51,184 nucleotides of DNA from Streptomyces sp. NK15101 (GCF_020400725.1 NZ_JAINVG010000054.1:1-51184), one strand, 5' to 3'. Shown: positions 43,541 to 51,184, counted from the first letter of the stretch. The notes: generated by a model from the letters alone, not told the origin. Translations and numbers: made by a program.

Positions 43541-44341
43541 GTGGCTGTTCTCGGGGACTCTGTCGAATCGATGGAACAACTGGCGGTGGTCTGGCGGGCC
43601 ATGGTTCTCGACCGGGACCAGGACGCGGACGTCCGTGACCTTCCGGGCATCGCCGTCCGCTGGGCCGACTGCCGGTTCGCCTTCTGGAACTGCGTGACCC
43701 TGACCGATGTCGGCGTCGGCGCCGGGCTTCTGGAACGGCGACTGCACGAAGCGGCCGAGGTCATGCGGACGAAGAAGCGGCCGGGCTTCCTGTGGGTCTT
43801 CGAGGACCTGATCGAGGACGGCGCGCGCGCGGGTCTGGACGCGGCGGCCGAGCGGGCGGGCCTGGTGCACGCCTTCCCCGGTACGGGCATGGCGGGGGAC
43901 CTGCCGCCCCTGCCTGAGCCGGTCCATCCGGATCTGACCTTCGTACGGGTGTCGACCGACGAGCACCTCACGGCGTACGCGGACCTCAACTCCCGTGCGT
44001 ACGGCTTCCCTCTGGAGGACGGCCGGGACGGCCTCGCCGGCTCCACGCTGTGGAAGGACCGGGTGTACGCCTACCTGGGCGTGCGCGACGGTGTGCCGGT
44101 GACCTGCGCCGCGACGGTGGAGGCGGAGGGCCGGCTCTTCGTCGTGCTCGTCGCCACCGACCCGCAGTGGGAGCGCCGCGGTTACGGCGAGGCGGTGACG
44201 AGGAAGGCGCTGTACGAGGGAGCCCGCGCCACCGGCCTGACCCGCGCCACCCTGCACGCGACCGTCGCCGGGGCGCCCGTGTACCCGCGCATCGGCTTCG
44301 AACCGAACTCGCCGATGCGCTTCTTCGCGCTCAAGGGCTGA
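43541..44341 (+). CDS. GNAT-family N-acetyltransferase
   Basis: About 266 residues. The N-terminal half (about 1-125, with WRAMVLDRDQDADVRDLPGI) is a degenerate GNAT-like domain. The C-terminal half has the acetyl-CoA loop FVVLVATDPQWERRGYGEAVTRKALYEGA with the RxxGxG-type turn, and ends ATLHATVAGAPVYPRIGFEPNSPM, the classic motif B. The substrate amine is not predictable. The GTG at 43541 has GAGG seven bases upstream; the ATG at 43466 is an alternative. It is divergent from pheA. No operon partner follows. Confidence 0.82.
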   Translation: MAVLGDSVESMEQLAVVWRAMVLDRDQDADVRDLPGIAVRWADCRFAFWNCVTLTDVGVGAGLLERRLHEAAEVMRTKKRPGFLWVFEDLIEDGARAGLDAAAERAGLVHAFPGTGMAGDLPPLPEPVHPDLTFVRVSTDEHLTAYADLNSRAYGFPLEDGRDGLAGSTLWKDRVYAYLGVRDGVPVTCAATVEAEGRLFVVLVATDPQWERRGYGEAVTRKALYEGARATGLTRATLHATVAGAPVYPRIGFEPNSPMRFFALKG

Positions 44342-44856
44342 CCGGCCGCCGTCGGCGTCGACGAGTTCCGCCCGGCCGGTGCGGGGCGACAGGTCGCCGA
44401 GACTCACCGCCCGGCCGGGTGCCGCTTCTCGCGCTCACCGCGTGTCAGGTCAGCGGAATTCCGTGGCCGTCGGCCCGTGGCCCGACATCGTCACGTCGGC
44501 CGCCCAGGTCCATATGCGAGTCGCGTCGGGCTCTCTGTCGGCTGCGACGGCCTCGGCTGCGACGGCCGAGGCCTGTTGCCGTGAGGGAGTTGGGGACGTC
44601 TTCGCGGGCGGGGACCGACAGCCGGCCCGGCGTGGTGCCTTTCTTGACGTACGTCGTGAGATCCATGTTCTCGCCCGTCTGTCCGGTCGGCCCCCTCGGC
44701 CGGCGGCGCCGATGCCCGCCGTGGCCCGGGAGGCGGGTCGTCGGGGTGACGCCAGGAGAGATGGCGCGGGTGCTGTTTGCCCGGTCGGGCTGAAAGCCGG
44801 GCGGAAAGGGCCATCCGTCGACGTACGCACCGACCGGACGACCTGGTCGCACGGCC
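44342..44856. other. 515-bp region without a confident gene
   Basis: It holds a doubtful minus-strand small ORF, entered separately. A doubled unit, GGCTGCGACGGCC, lies at about 44538-44567. A plus-strand start with a good ribosome site (CCAGGAGAG, then ATG at about 44760) encodes only ten residues. GACGTACGTC at about 44645 is palindromic. Confidence 0.45.
44445..44666 (-). CDS. Possible small hypothetical protein
   Basis: A 73-residue frame starting MDLTTYVKKGTTPGRLSVPA. I do not recognise it. The first 25 codons look coding (high GC at the third base, mixed composition). The middle is an RS/RG-rich repeat (GRRSRGRRSRQRARR), which lowers confidence. It lies downstream of, and on the same strand as, the HTH/coiled-coil gene at 44857-45453. 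Confidence 0.3.
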   Translation of the reverse strand: MDLTTYVKKGTTPGRLSVPAREDVPNSLTATGLGRRSRGRRSRQRARRDSHMDLGGRRDDVGPRADGHGIPLT

Positions 44857-45453
44857 TCAGTTGTCTGCCGCGGAGTCGTCCTGCTGGGCTGCGAGTGCGC
44901 GCCGGCCGGATTCTTCGAGGGCGTACGTCACGGATCGCTGCTGTTTGCGGCGCCGGATGTGTCCCTTGGCCACGAGCGACTCCAGGGTGTTGCGCACGAC
45001 CTGCGGGGTGGGGTTGCGGTCCGGGTGCTTCTCCAGCAGTTCGTCCCGCAGTTCCTTCGCGAGGAGCGGCCCGTCGTGACCGGCGAGCAGGGACAACAGG
45101 AGGTCTCCGAGCGGAGGCTGCCGCGACTTCCCTTCGGCGGCCTTTCTCGCGGGTTTTCCCGTCCGCGCCGCCTGCCGCGCAGGGGTGTCGCCGGAGGGGG
45201 CGGCGGATGCCCTGCGTGACCTGGCCCCGGCGGGCGCGGGTTCTTCCCGGGACTGCTCGGACAGGGGCGAGGATTCAGCCAGGCTCTCGTACCGCTCGGC
45301 GAGTTTGAGGATGTCGACGAGGAGGGCTTCCTCCTGCTTCAGCAGCCTGACCTTCTCGGTCAGCTCCTGCTGGCGGCGACGGTTCTCTTCCAGATCCGAC
45401 GCGGCCTGATCGACGAGCCGCGCTCGGAGCGTGGCGGCTGGTTGGCTGGTCAC
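44857..45453 (-). CDS. Coiled-coil protein with winged-helix-like C-terminus
   Basis: A 198-residue cytoplasmic protein, probably a regulator. Residues 10-60 (ARLVDQAASDLEENRRRQQELTEKVRLLKQEEALL) form a clear coiled coil. A Ser/Ala/Arg-rich linker follows. Residues 110-190 (GDLLLSLLAGHDGPLLAKELRDELLEKH, then PQVVRNTLESLVAKGHIRRRKQQRSVTYAL) have the helix pattern of a winged helix-turn-helix. This pairing of coiled coil and wHTH recurs in Streptomyces hypothetical proteins. The start is the GTG at 45453. The divergent neighbour is a Tat-exported molybdoenzyme gene. Confidence 0.75.
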   Translation of the reverse strand: MTSQPAATLRARLVDQAASDLEENRRRQQELTEKVRLLKQEEALLVDILKLAERYESLAESSPLSEQSREEPAPAGARSRRASAAPSGDTPARQAARTGKPARKAAEGKSRQPPLGDLLLSLLAGHDGPLLAKELRDELLEKHPDRNPTPQVVRNTLESLVAKGHIRRRKQQRSVTYALEESGRRALAAQQDDSAADN

Positions 45454-45685
45454 AACCGTTCACTCCCTGGCGCATGGATGACGCTGTGCATGTTACCCAG
45501 GCCGGAGCGGCCGTGCGGAAGGGTCGGGCGGAGGAGGGTGCCTCGGGCGCGCGGTGCACGTGTGGCGTGCGTATGAGAGTGACGCAAGCCCAGGGTGCGG
45601 CCTTGCGTTGACCGATCGCATTGACCCGTGCCATCCTCGTCACCACTCAAAACGGTTACTGATGCCGCCGCGGAGGAGCAGTGAC

Positions 45686-46408
45686 ATGACAGGTCGGTCG
45701 AAGCGAAACGCCGAGGGTGCCCCGGTGGGGCGGCGTGCGCTGCTGGGCATGCTGGCCGCGGGAGCGGCCGGACTCGCCGCGGCCCCGTCCCTCCAGCGCG
45801 GCTGGGAGAGCTTCCTCGGAGCCGCCTCCCGGAAGGACCCCACCGGGCTGACCGGACTGCTGCCCAATCCGGGTGGTTTCCGGTACTACAGCATCGTCGG
45901 CTCGGTGCCGCGCAAGGACGAGCGCACCTACGCGCTGACGATCGGCGGCCTGGTCGACCGCCCCAGGACCTACACCCTCCCCGAACTGCGGGCGCTCCCG
46001 CAGACGCGGGTCCTCGGCGACGCGGTCTGCACCGACGGGTGGCGCGTGGACGACACCCCCTTCGAAGGGGTGAGGCTGGCGGACCTGCTCGACGCCGCCG
46101 GCGTGCGCGAGAAGGGCACGGCGGTCCGGTTCACCTGCTTCGACGGCGCCTACAGCGAGAGCCTCACCCTGGAGCAGGCCCGCCGCTCCGACGTCCTGGT
46201 GGCACTGAACATGCAGGACAAGCCGATCAGCCACGTCCAAGGCGGCCCGGTCCGCCTGTACGTGGCACCGATGTACTTCTACAAGTCGGCCAAGTGGCTG
46301 TCCGGCATCGAGGTCACCGAACAGGTGGTCCCCGGCTTCTGGGAGGAGCGCGGCTATCCGGTCGACGGCTGGCTCGACGACGCGGACCGGACCGATGGCA
46401 CGGCCTGA
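45686..46408 (+). CDS. Tat-exported molybdopterin oxidoreductase (YedY/MsrP-like)
   Basis: A 240-residue sulfite-oxidase-fold protein. The twin-arginine signal is GRRALLGMLAAGAAGLAAAPS (R16-R17). The Mo-ligand Cys is C115 in GDAVCTDGWRVDDTPFEGVRLADLL. The domain continues to MQDKPISHVQGGPVRLYVAPMYFYKSAKWL, a conserved end of the fold. Such enzymes act outside the membrane on sulfoxides or N-oxides, receiving electrons from a membrane heme protein. The start at 45686 has CGGAGGAG upstream. A 14-base overlap joins it to a cytochrome b gene, forming a two-gene operon like MsrPQ, though the cytochrome is of a different type. It is shorter than E. coli MsrP. Confidence 0.87.
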   Translation: MTGRSKRNAEGAPVGRRALLGMLAAGAAGLAAAPSLQRGWESFLGAASRKDPTGLTGLLPNPGGFRYYSIVGSVPRKDERTYALTIGGLVDRPRTYTLPELRALPQTRVLGDAVCTDGWRVDDTPFEGVRLADLLDAAGVREKGTAVRFTCFDGAYSESLTLEQARRSDVLVALNMQDKPISHVQGGPVRLYVAPMYFYKSAKWLSGIEVTEQVVPGFWEERGYPVDGWLDDADRTDGTA

Positions 46409-47006
46409 CCGGGACGGCCGAGTCCGGCGCTTCGGCCGCCCCCAGCGCATGGTCCACCGTGCCACCGGATGGCTGATGCTGCTCTGCCTGGCCACCGCGG
46501 CCTGCCTGTACCTGGGCCCGCTCGCCCGACTCGTCGGCCGGCGCCACCTCATGGCCACGGTCCACGAATGGTCCGGCATCCTGCTCCCGGCACCCGTCCT
46601 GCTGGGCCTGCTGTCCGCCGAATTCCGCGCCGACCTGCGCCGCCTGAACCGCTTCGCGCCGTACGACCGGGAATGGCTGCGGGCCGTTCGCAAGCGCCAC
46701 ACCTGGCCCGGCGCGCGCCCGGCCGGCAAGTTCAACGCGGGGCAGAAGCTCTACGCGGGCTGGATCGCCGGTGCCGTGCTGGTCATGATGTTCACCGGCC
46801 TGCTGATGTGGTTCATGGACCTGCTGCCCTTCATCTCCCGCACCAGCGCGATCTTCGTGCACGACATCGTGGCCTGGGCGATCACCATCGTCGTCATCGG
46901 CCACATGCGCAAGGCGGCCGCGGACCCGGAATCACGCCTGGGCATGCGGACCGGCTACGTCAGCGAGTCCTGGGCCGAGCGGTACCACTCCCGCTGGTTG
47001 GACTGA
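46395..47006 (+). CDS. Membrane cytochrome b561/FdnI-like subunit
   Basis: A 203-residue membrane protein with four helices: HRATGWLMLLCLATAACLYL, HEWSGILLPAPVLLGLL, AGWIAGAVLVMMFTGLLMWF and FVHDIVAWAITIVVIGHM. Heme-ligand His candidates are H21, H57, and the pair in the last helix (VHDIVAWAI...GHM). The KFNAGQKLYAGW loop between helices 2 and 3 is the signature of the formate dehydrogenase gamma/cytochrome b family. It passes quinol electrons to the molybdoenzyme encoded just upstream (4-helix partner; inference from overlap). The C-terminal tail ends SWAERYHSRWLD. Confidence 0.85.
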   Translation: MARPDRDGRVRRFGRPQRMVHRATGWLMLLCLATAACLYLGPLARLVGRRHLMATVHEWSGILLPAPVLLGLLSAEFRADLRRLNRFAPYDREWLRAVRKRHTWPGARPAGKFNAGQKLYAGWIAGAVLVMMFTGLLMWFMDLLPFISRTSAIFVHDIVAWAITIVVIGHMRKAAADPESRLGMRTGYVSESWAERYHSRWLD

Positions 47007-47077
47007 GCCCCGCCCGACAGACGGTCACCGCTTCCGTCTCGAAGACGACCGCTGTCCTGGCCGTCTTGATCGTTCTC

Positions 47078-47113
47078 GCCCCTGTGGAGCGACGCCCGTT
47101 GCTCCACAGGGGC
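47078..47113. terminator. Hairpin terminator after the cytochrome b gene
   Basis: GCCCCTGTGGAGC (47078-47090) pairs exactly with GCTCCACAGGGGC (47101-47113) around a 10-base loop, 70 bases after the stop codon. Confidence 0.8.
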
Positions 47114-47480
47114 TGATCCGTTCCTTCGATCCCGCGCCGGACGCCGCGACGGATGACGAGCGGCTCCACTGGCACGGGTACTCGTACCACCTCGACCTCC
47201 TCTCGGACAGGACCCTGGCGGACCACGAACCGGACGAGCTCGAGGACGGCCGGCCCACCACCGACCGGATCGGCCGACATGAACGACCCGACCAGGTCCC
47301 CACCGCGTCGGCGGGTCTTCTCGGCGTGGCCACCGATCGGGTCACTGCTGGATCGAAGCACGGCAGGCGTCACCAGGGCAGGCTTGGCCTCGTTGACCGG
47401 ACGACGTGCTCGGTCAGGAAGGGAAACCTGATATCGGCGACTGAGACCACCTGTGCCTCGCGCGGCGCTAGCGTTGGGCC
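47114..47480. pseudogene. Possible coding remnant without a start
   Basis: One plus-strand frame (codons phased with GAT at 47152) reads like protein from about 47116 to 47310: SFDPAPDAATDDERL, then HWHGYSYHLDLLSDR, then TLADHEPDELEDGRP. No start codon suits it, and it begins at the terminator hairpin. I do not recognise the family. It could be the tail of a gene cut by deletion, or chance. Confidence 0.3.
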
Positions 47481-48005
47481 GTGATCGTATGGCTCAACGG
47501 CACCCACGGCGCGGGCAAGACGACGACCAGCGCACTCGTGCAGCAGCTACTCCCTGACTCCCGGGTGTTCGACGCCGAGAAGGTCGGCGAGACGCTCATG
47601 GACATCACGCCGGGGCTGCCCGAGACGGACAACTTCCAGCACTGGCCGCCGTGGCGGCCGCTCGTGGTCGAGACCGCCCGCCACGTACTCGACTACACCG
47701 GCGGCATTCTGGTGATCCCCATGACCGTCCTGGTCGAGCAGTACTGGCGCGAGATCAGCGCCGGCCTCGCCCGGCACGCGATCCCAATACGGCACTTCGT
47801 CCTCCACGCCGACCAGGACACCCTCCGCAGCCGCATCGCGGGAGACACCGTCGTCGGCCCCGACTCCCCCTTCCGCCTCGCCCACCTCCAGCCCTACGCC
47901 GAGGCGGCCCGTGGATGGCTGCACGCGGAGGCCGAGGTCGTCGACACCACGCACCTCACGCCCGCCCAGGCCGCCCTGCGGATCGCGGCGGCCGTCAAAG
48001 ACTGA
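47481..48005 (+). CDS. P-loop kinase-like protein (TmrB/AAA-type)
   Basis: A 174-residue nucleotide-binding protein. The Walker A is GTHGAGKTT (residues 7-15). FDAEKVGETLMDITPGLPETDNFQHW places the acidic catalytic region and the start of the substrate cap; GGILVIPMTVLVEQYW and RHFVLHADQDTLRSRIAGDT follow. The pattern resembles TmrB (tunicamycin resistance) and small antibiotic or nucleotide kinases. It probably phosphorylates a small molecule in the cytoplasm, but the substrate is unknown. The start GTG at 47481 has no strong ribosome site, so it may be leaderless. Not in an operon. Confidence 0.8.
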   Translation: MIVWLNGTHGAGKTTTSALVQQLLPDSRVFDAEKVGETLMDITPGLPETDNFQHWPPWRPLVVETARHVLDYTGGILVIPMTVLVEQYWREISAGLARHAIPIRHFVLHADQDTLRSRIAGDTVVGPDSPFRLAHLQPYAEAARGWLHAEAEVVDTTHLTPAQAALRIAAAVKD

Positions 48006-48153
48006 GGGCTGCCCGTCGAGCTCCCCTCTGGTGGCGCGAGGGCCGCTGAACGGGCACGTGTGGCAAGTCCGGTGTCTCATCGGACCGGCAAGCGCCCGCC
48101 GAGCCGGTGGTCCGGAGGCGCGCCGACACCTGGCGGGTATCGCCAGGCAGGAC

Positions 48154-48783
48154 CTATGAGCGGCGGGCCAGCAGGTGGGCGTCGAGGAAGCCCCGTTCGG
48201 AGGCTGGATCGTGGAGCAGCCGGGCGAAGGGAACGAGCCCGGCGTCGGTCAGCAGTTCGGCGAGGCGGTCCGTCGGCCAGCTGTAGGCAGGTGCCACCTT
48301 GTGGTCGAAACGAACCGGCTCCGGCCCGTCGGTCCCGAAGAAGGAGACCAGGAGCAGGCCGCCTGGCGCCAGGACGCGTACCTGTTCGGCGAGCAGCTGC
48401 GGCAGTTCTCCCGGAGGGGTGTGGATCATCGAGTAGTGGGCCAGTACGCCGCCGAGCGCGCCGTCCTCGATCGGCAGGGACTCCATCCGCGCCTCCTGGA
48501 AGCGCAGCGCAGGATGGGCCCGCCGGGCGTGGTCGACCATGCCGGGGGAGAGGTCGAGTCCAAAGGCGTCCAGGCCCAGTTCGTGCAGCATGGCCGTCAG
48601 ATGCCCGGGCCCGCACCCGACGTCCGCTGCTCGCGGGTTGCCCGTCGCGCGCACCAGTTCGGCGAAGGTGCCGATCATGGCCCGGGCGAACGGCTGTGTC
48701 TCCAACCGGTTCGCGAACAGCGATGCGTACAGCTCGACGACTCCGTCGTAGGCCGCCCTGGTCTCGTCCTGGTGATTCGCCAC
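48154..48783 (-). CDS. Class I SAM-dependent methyltransferase
   Basis: A 209-residue methyltransferase. Motif I is AADVGCGPGHLTAML (residues 53-67). The acidic strand end is FGLDLSPGMVDHAR, then ESLPIEDGALGGVLAHYSMIH and VRVLAPGGLLLVSFFG (motif III). The protein fits the Methyltransf_11/25 group, which methylates small molecules. The start GTG at 48783 gives VANHQDETRAAYDGVVELYA, a normal opening for the group; no strong ribosome site is seen. Immediately upstream on the same strand lies a broken transposase piece, so an insertion may have replaced the promoter. Confidence 0.85.
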   Translation of the reverse strand: MANHQDETRAAYDGVVELYASLFANRLETQPFARAMIGTFAELVRATGNPRAADVGCGPGHLTAMLHELGLDAFGLDLSPGMVDHARRAHPALRFQEARMESLPIEDGALGGVLAHYSMIHTPPGELPQLLAEQVRVLAPGGLLLVSFFGTDGPEPVRFDHKVAPAYSWPTDRLAELLTDAGLVPFARLLHDPASERGFLDAHLLARRS

Positions 48784-48806
48784 GGGCAGGACTCTACGAG
48801 ATCCGC

Positions 48807-48908
48807 CTGCCAAGGCCCGAACCGATCGGGCAGGTCCCTCCAGGGCAGACCGGTTCGGAGCGTGAACACGATGCCCTTGAGCACTCGGCGGTGATCCCGC
48901 CACGGGCT
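48807..48908 (-). pseudogene. IS5-type transposase fragment
   Basis: The minus strand reads SPWRDHRRVLKG, then FTLRTGLPWRDLPDRFGPWQ, the conserved N-terminal block of IS5-family transposases (W.xHRxVxxGIxWxLRTGxPWRDLPxRFGPW). No catalytic DDE region is present, and the frame shows no transposase after GPWQ. It is a decayed remnant just before the methyltransferase gene. Confidence 0.8.
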
Positions 48909-49090
48909 CGGTAGGTCCAAGACCCCGTCGGCGAGCGACGTGTGCGTGCCCCGCGGCTGTGTGACGGCGGTATTCATCGTCAACTGGCTTACCTGGCGGG
49001 CGTGATGTGGCACCAGGGCAGGCCCTGGCGATGTCGCGCGGTCTCGATGCTCGACTGGGCCACAGACCCTCCATCGCTGGAGTAACCGTC

Positions 49091-49118
49091 TTGACCGGTG
49101 ACGTGGGCTCGTGACAAT
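49091..49118 (+). promoter_or_regulatory. Possible promoter of the tannase gene
   Basis: TTGACC (49091-49096) and GACAAT (49113-49118) are 16 bases apart. Distance to the ATG at 49201 leaves a leader of about 75 bases. The spacing and -10 are only fair. Confidence 0.45.
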
Positions 49119-49200
49119 CTCTTCTCGCGCGCATCGCTCGGAAGCGCGCCGACGCAGATGTCACCGTGTTGAGCGGTTATCTATTTCTGATGGGGAAATC

Positions 49201-50832
49201 ATGAGACGACGCCTTCTGATCGCCGTCGCAGCGGGGGTGCCGCTGGCCGCGGCGGTGTGCCTGCCGAGCGCCTGGGCGGGTACGGCGGGTACCGGGAGTT
49301 CCGCCGCCCGGCCGCTCACCTGCTCGACCGTCACGGTGCGGGCACCGGCGGGCACCGAGGTGGAGAACGTCGTGGCGGTCTCCCGTCCGGCCGGGACCGT
49401 CGACGTGCCGGAGGTTCCGCCCCTCCCCGCCGCGCAGATCACCGACGTGCCGGCCTACTGCGATCTGACGGTCACGCTGACCCACCCGGGCGAGGGCGAC
49501 CACACACGGGTGAAGGTCTGGCTGCCCCAGGACGGCTGGAACGGCCGGCTGCAGACGGTCGGCGGAAGCGCCTTCGCCGCCGGTGACTACGGCACCGCCC
49601 TCGCGGGCGCCGTCAAGAACGGCTACGCCGCCGCCACCACCGACGCCGGCGTCAAGACCTACCTCGACACCAGCTGGGCCCTGAACACCGAGGGCCGGGT
49701 GGACACCACCCTGCTCACGAACTTCGCCTCCCGCTCCGAGCACGAGACGGCCGTCGTCGCCAAGCAGGTCATCGGCGACTACTACGGCAGGGCGGCCTCC
49801 TACGCGTACTTCAACGGCTGCTCCACCGGCGGCCGCCAGGGCTACGCGGAAGCCCAGCGCCACCCCGACGACTACGACGGCATCCTCGCCAACGCACCGG
49901 CCGTCCACTGGGACGAGTTCGAGGTCGCCACCCTGTGGCCGCAGGTGGTGATGAACAACGAGAAGACCTACCTCAGCGGGTGCGAGTTCGACGCCTTCAA
50001 CACCGCCGCGATCAAGGCCTGCGACCCCCTCGACGGCGTCGAGGACGGCCTCGTCGAGAACCCGGCCCGCTGCGACTTCGACCCGCGCCGACTGATCGGC
50101 ACCACGGTCGTGTGCGAGGGCGAGGAGCGGACCGTCACCGCCGCCGACGCGGCCGTGGTCCGCAAGATCTGGGACGGCCCGCGCACCACGTCCGGCAAGA
50201 GGCTGTGGTCCGGCGTACCGATCGGCGCCGACCTGAAGTTCCCGTACCTGGCGGGCACCCTGCCGGACGCGAACGGCGACCTCAAGGGCGTTCCGTTCCC
50301 CGTCCCGTCCGCCTGGGTCGCGACCTGGCTGAAGAAGCAGCCGTCGTTCGACGTCTCGACGATCACCTACAGCCAGTTCACCGAGCTGTTCCGGCAGTCC
50401 CAGGCCGAGTACGACGAGGTCATCGGCACCGACGACCCGGACCTGTCCGCCTTCCGCAGGTCCGGCGGCAAACTCCTGACCTGGCACGGCCGGCAGGACC
50501 AGCTCATCCCCACCCAGGGCACGGTGACCTACCGCCGGCATGTCGAACGGAAGATGGGCGGCGCCGGGCGGGTCGACGACTTCTACCGTCTCTTCCTCGC
50601 GCCGGGCACGGCCCACTGCGCTCTGACCGGGCAGACCGACGACCTCGGCGCCCTGCGGGCCTGGGTCGAGCAGGGCAAGGCGCCCAGCACCCTGACCGCC
50701 ACACTCACGAACTCCGCCGGCGAGCGGGTCACCCGTGACCTGTGCGCCTATCCGAAGGTCTCCCGCTACAAGGGCCACGGAGACCCGGCCGTCGCCGACA
50801 GCTTCCGGTGCGTGTCCCCGGCCCGGTACTGA
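49201..50832 (+). CDS. Secreted tannase/feruloyl esterase family hydrolase
   Basis: A 543-residue exported esterase. The Sec signal is MRRRLLIAVAAGVPLAAAVC through AWAG (about 1-27). The tannase/feruloyl esterase active site CS-D-HC is complete: C207-S208 in FNGCSTGGRQG, D433 in HGRQDQLIPT, and H472-C473 in PGTAHC. The paired Cys form the bond that holds the catalytic Ser and His together. NACDPLDGVEDG-like wording around residues 275-285 is the calcium-binding lid. The family releases ferulic acid from plant cell walls or gallic acid from tannins. The ATG at 49201 has GGGG upstream. No regulator or transporter is adjacent. Confidence 0.92.
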   Translation: MRRRLLIAVAAGVPLAAAVCLPSAWAGTAGTGSSAARPLTCSTVTVRAPAGTEVENVVAVSRPAGTVDVPEVPPLPAAQITDVPAYCDLTVTLTHPGEGDHTRVKVWLPQDGWNGRLQTVGGSAFAAGDYGTALAGAVKNGYAAATTDAGVKTYLDTSWALNTEGRVDTTLLTNFASRSEHETAVVAKQVIGDYYGRAASYAYFNGCSTGGRQGYAEAQRHPDDYDGILANAPAVHWDEFEVATLWPQVVMNNEKTYLSGCEFDAFNTAAIKACDPLDGVEDGLVENPARCDFDPRRLIGTTVVCEGEERTVTAADAAVVRKIWDGPRTTSGKRLWSGVPIGADLKFPYLAGTLPDANGDLKGVPFPVPSAWVATWLKKQPSFDVSTITYSQFTELFRQSQAEYDEVIGTDDPDLSAFRRSGGKLLTWHGRQDQLIPTQGTVTYRRHVERKMGGAGRVDDFYRLFLAPGTAHCALTGQTDDLGALRAWVEQGKAPSTLTATLTNSAGERVTRDLCAYPKVSRYKGHGDPAVADSFRCVSPARY

Positions 50833-50837
50833 CCTGT

Positions 50838-50878
50838 CGGAACATCCCCCGGGCGCTCAGCGCCTGGGGGATGTTCCG
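50838..50878. terminator. Long hairpin terminator after the tannase gene
   Basis: CGGAACATCCCCC (50838-50850) pairs with GGGGGATGTTCCG (50866-50878), and the inner bases GGGCGC/GCGCCT continue the stem to a 3-base loop. It begins 5 bases after the stop codon. Confidence 0.88.
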
Positions 50879-50975
50879 CATGCCCCAGGTGGCGGTCGAC
50901 TCTGGAGGGCCGGTTCCGATGGGCTGGAGGCCCCACCGGCTGCGGCCCCGCAGTGCCCGAGCACCTCGAGCGCCA

Positions 50976-51017
50976 ACGACCACGGCCCGCCCCCTGGTGG
51001 GGGCGGGCCGTGGTCGT
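50976..51017. terminator. Second very strong hairpin
   Basis: ACGACCACGGCCCGCCCC (50976-50993) pairs exactly with GGGGCGGGCCGTGGTCGT (51000-51017), with one more C-G pair and a TGGT loop. It stands about 100 bases after the first terminator and about 70 bases before the IS end. Confidence 0.85.
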
Positions 51018-51085
51018 CCTCGTCGGTGCGGAGGGGGAGGGCGGCGCGGTCGGCGGAGGAGGGGACGGCCGGTTCCGGCTCCGCT

Positions 51086-51105
51086 AGGCCGTGTGTCGAA
51101 GGTGG
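51086..51105 (+). mobile_element. Left inverted-repeat end of an IS5-type element
   Basis: AGGCCGTGTGTCGAAGGTGG lies 28 bases before a transposase start and matches, in reverse, the repeat at 751-768. It is preceded by a CT/TA-containing sequence typical of IS5-group targets. The element runs off the window. Confidence 0.7.
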
Positions 51106-51132
51106 ATCTTGAGCTGTGAATGATCCCGGTCC

Positions 51133-51184
51133 ATGGGTGGGGGCGATCTCGCGGACGAGCAGTGGGCGGCGCTGGAGCCGCTGT
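51133..51184 (+). CDS. N-terminus of an IS5-type transposase (runs off the window)
   Basis: The frame from ATG 51133 reads MGGGDLADEQWAALEPL, the standard opening of IS5-type transposases (DLTDEQWxxLEPLLP). Only 17 codons are inside the window. The GGTCC upstream is a poor ribosome site. It sits just inside the inverted repeat at 51086. Confidence 0.85.
   Translation, partial: MGGGDLADEQWAALEPL

Overview
The window is high-GC actinobacterial DNA, most likely from Streptomyces. Codons end mostly in G or C, GTG starts and 4-base start/stop overlaps are common, and several families here are typical of Streptomyces (DUF5133, CGNR zinc finger, ECF41 sigma factor, LacI-controlled catabolic operon, 'plasmid stabilization' small basic protein). 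The gene mix is accessory and looks like a chromosome arm: IS5-type transposase pieces lie at both ends and at 48.8 kb, with pseudogene remnants and many short tandem repeats. I saw no tRNA, rRNA or CRISPR array.

Layout. 1-2.7 kb: end of a transposase, a DUF4291 gene, an IS-end-like repeat with a long hairpin, a frameshifted kelch remnant and a DUF5133 gene. 3.0-5.7 kb: a polysaccharide pyruvyl transferase family gene followed by an FAD oxidoreductase. 6.2-14.9 kb: one giant secreted SpvB/FG-GAP/RHS protein (about 2911 residues) with a variable C-terminal domain that looks like a PD-(D/E)XK nuclease; no immunity gene follows it. 15.0-17.5 kb: YihY membrane protein, PAP2 phosphatase and a DUF1326 protein. 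17.8-23.9 kb: an operon for an NCS2 nucleobase-type permease, an amidohydrolase and a TauE/SafE permease. It sits behind a good promoter with two abutting perfect palindromes, and a LacI-family regulator and an SDR lie alongside. 24-25.2 kb: a membrane protein.

25.5-33.2 kb: the most intriguing block. It holds an EgtC-like class II glutamine amidotransferase, a GCS2-type carboxylate-amine ligase, an AsnB/AsnO-type amidotransferase, an S9 peptidase and an M20 peptidase. Together these could make and break a gamma-glutamyl or peptide-amide small molecule, and I do not recognise the set as a described pathway. 33.5-38.1 kb: a run of minus-strand genes (small basic protein, CrtI-like oxidoreductase, SRPBCC protein, SDR, and a dienelactone-hydrolase-like protein whose nucleophile Cys is Gly). 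38.2-42.1 kb: an orphan Imm1 immunity protein, an NDH-2-like oxidoreductase with an ECF41 sigma factor, a CGNR regulator and MsrA. 42.3-48.8 kb: a PheA variant, a GNAT enzyme, an HTH/coiled-coil protein, a YedY-like Tat-exported molybdoenzyme with its cytochrome b, a P-loop kinase-like protein and a methyltransferase. 49.2-50.8 kb: a secreted tannase/feruloyl esterase closed by two very strong hairpins. A new IS5-type element begins at 51.09 kb.

All function names come from reading motifs in the translated sequence. No database search was run.
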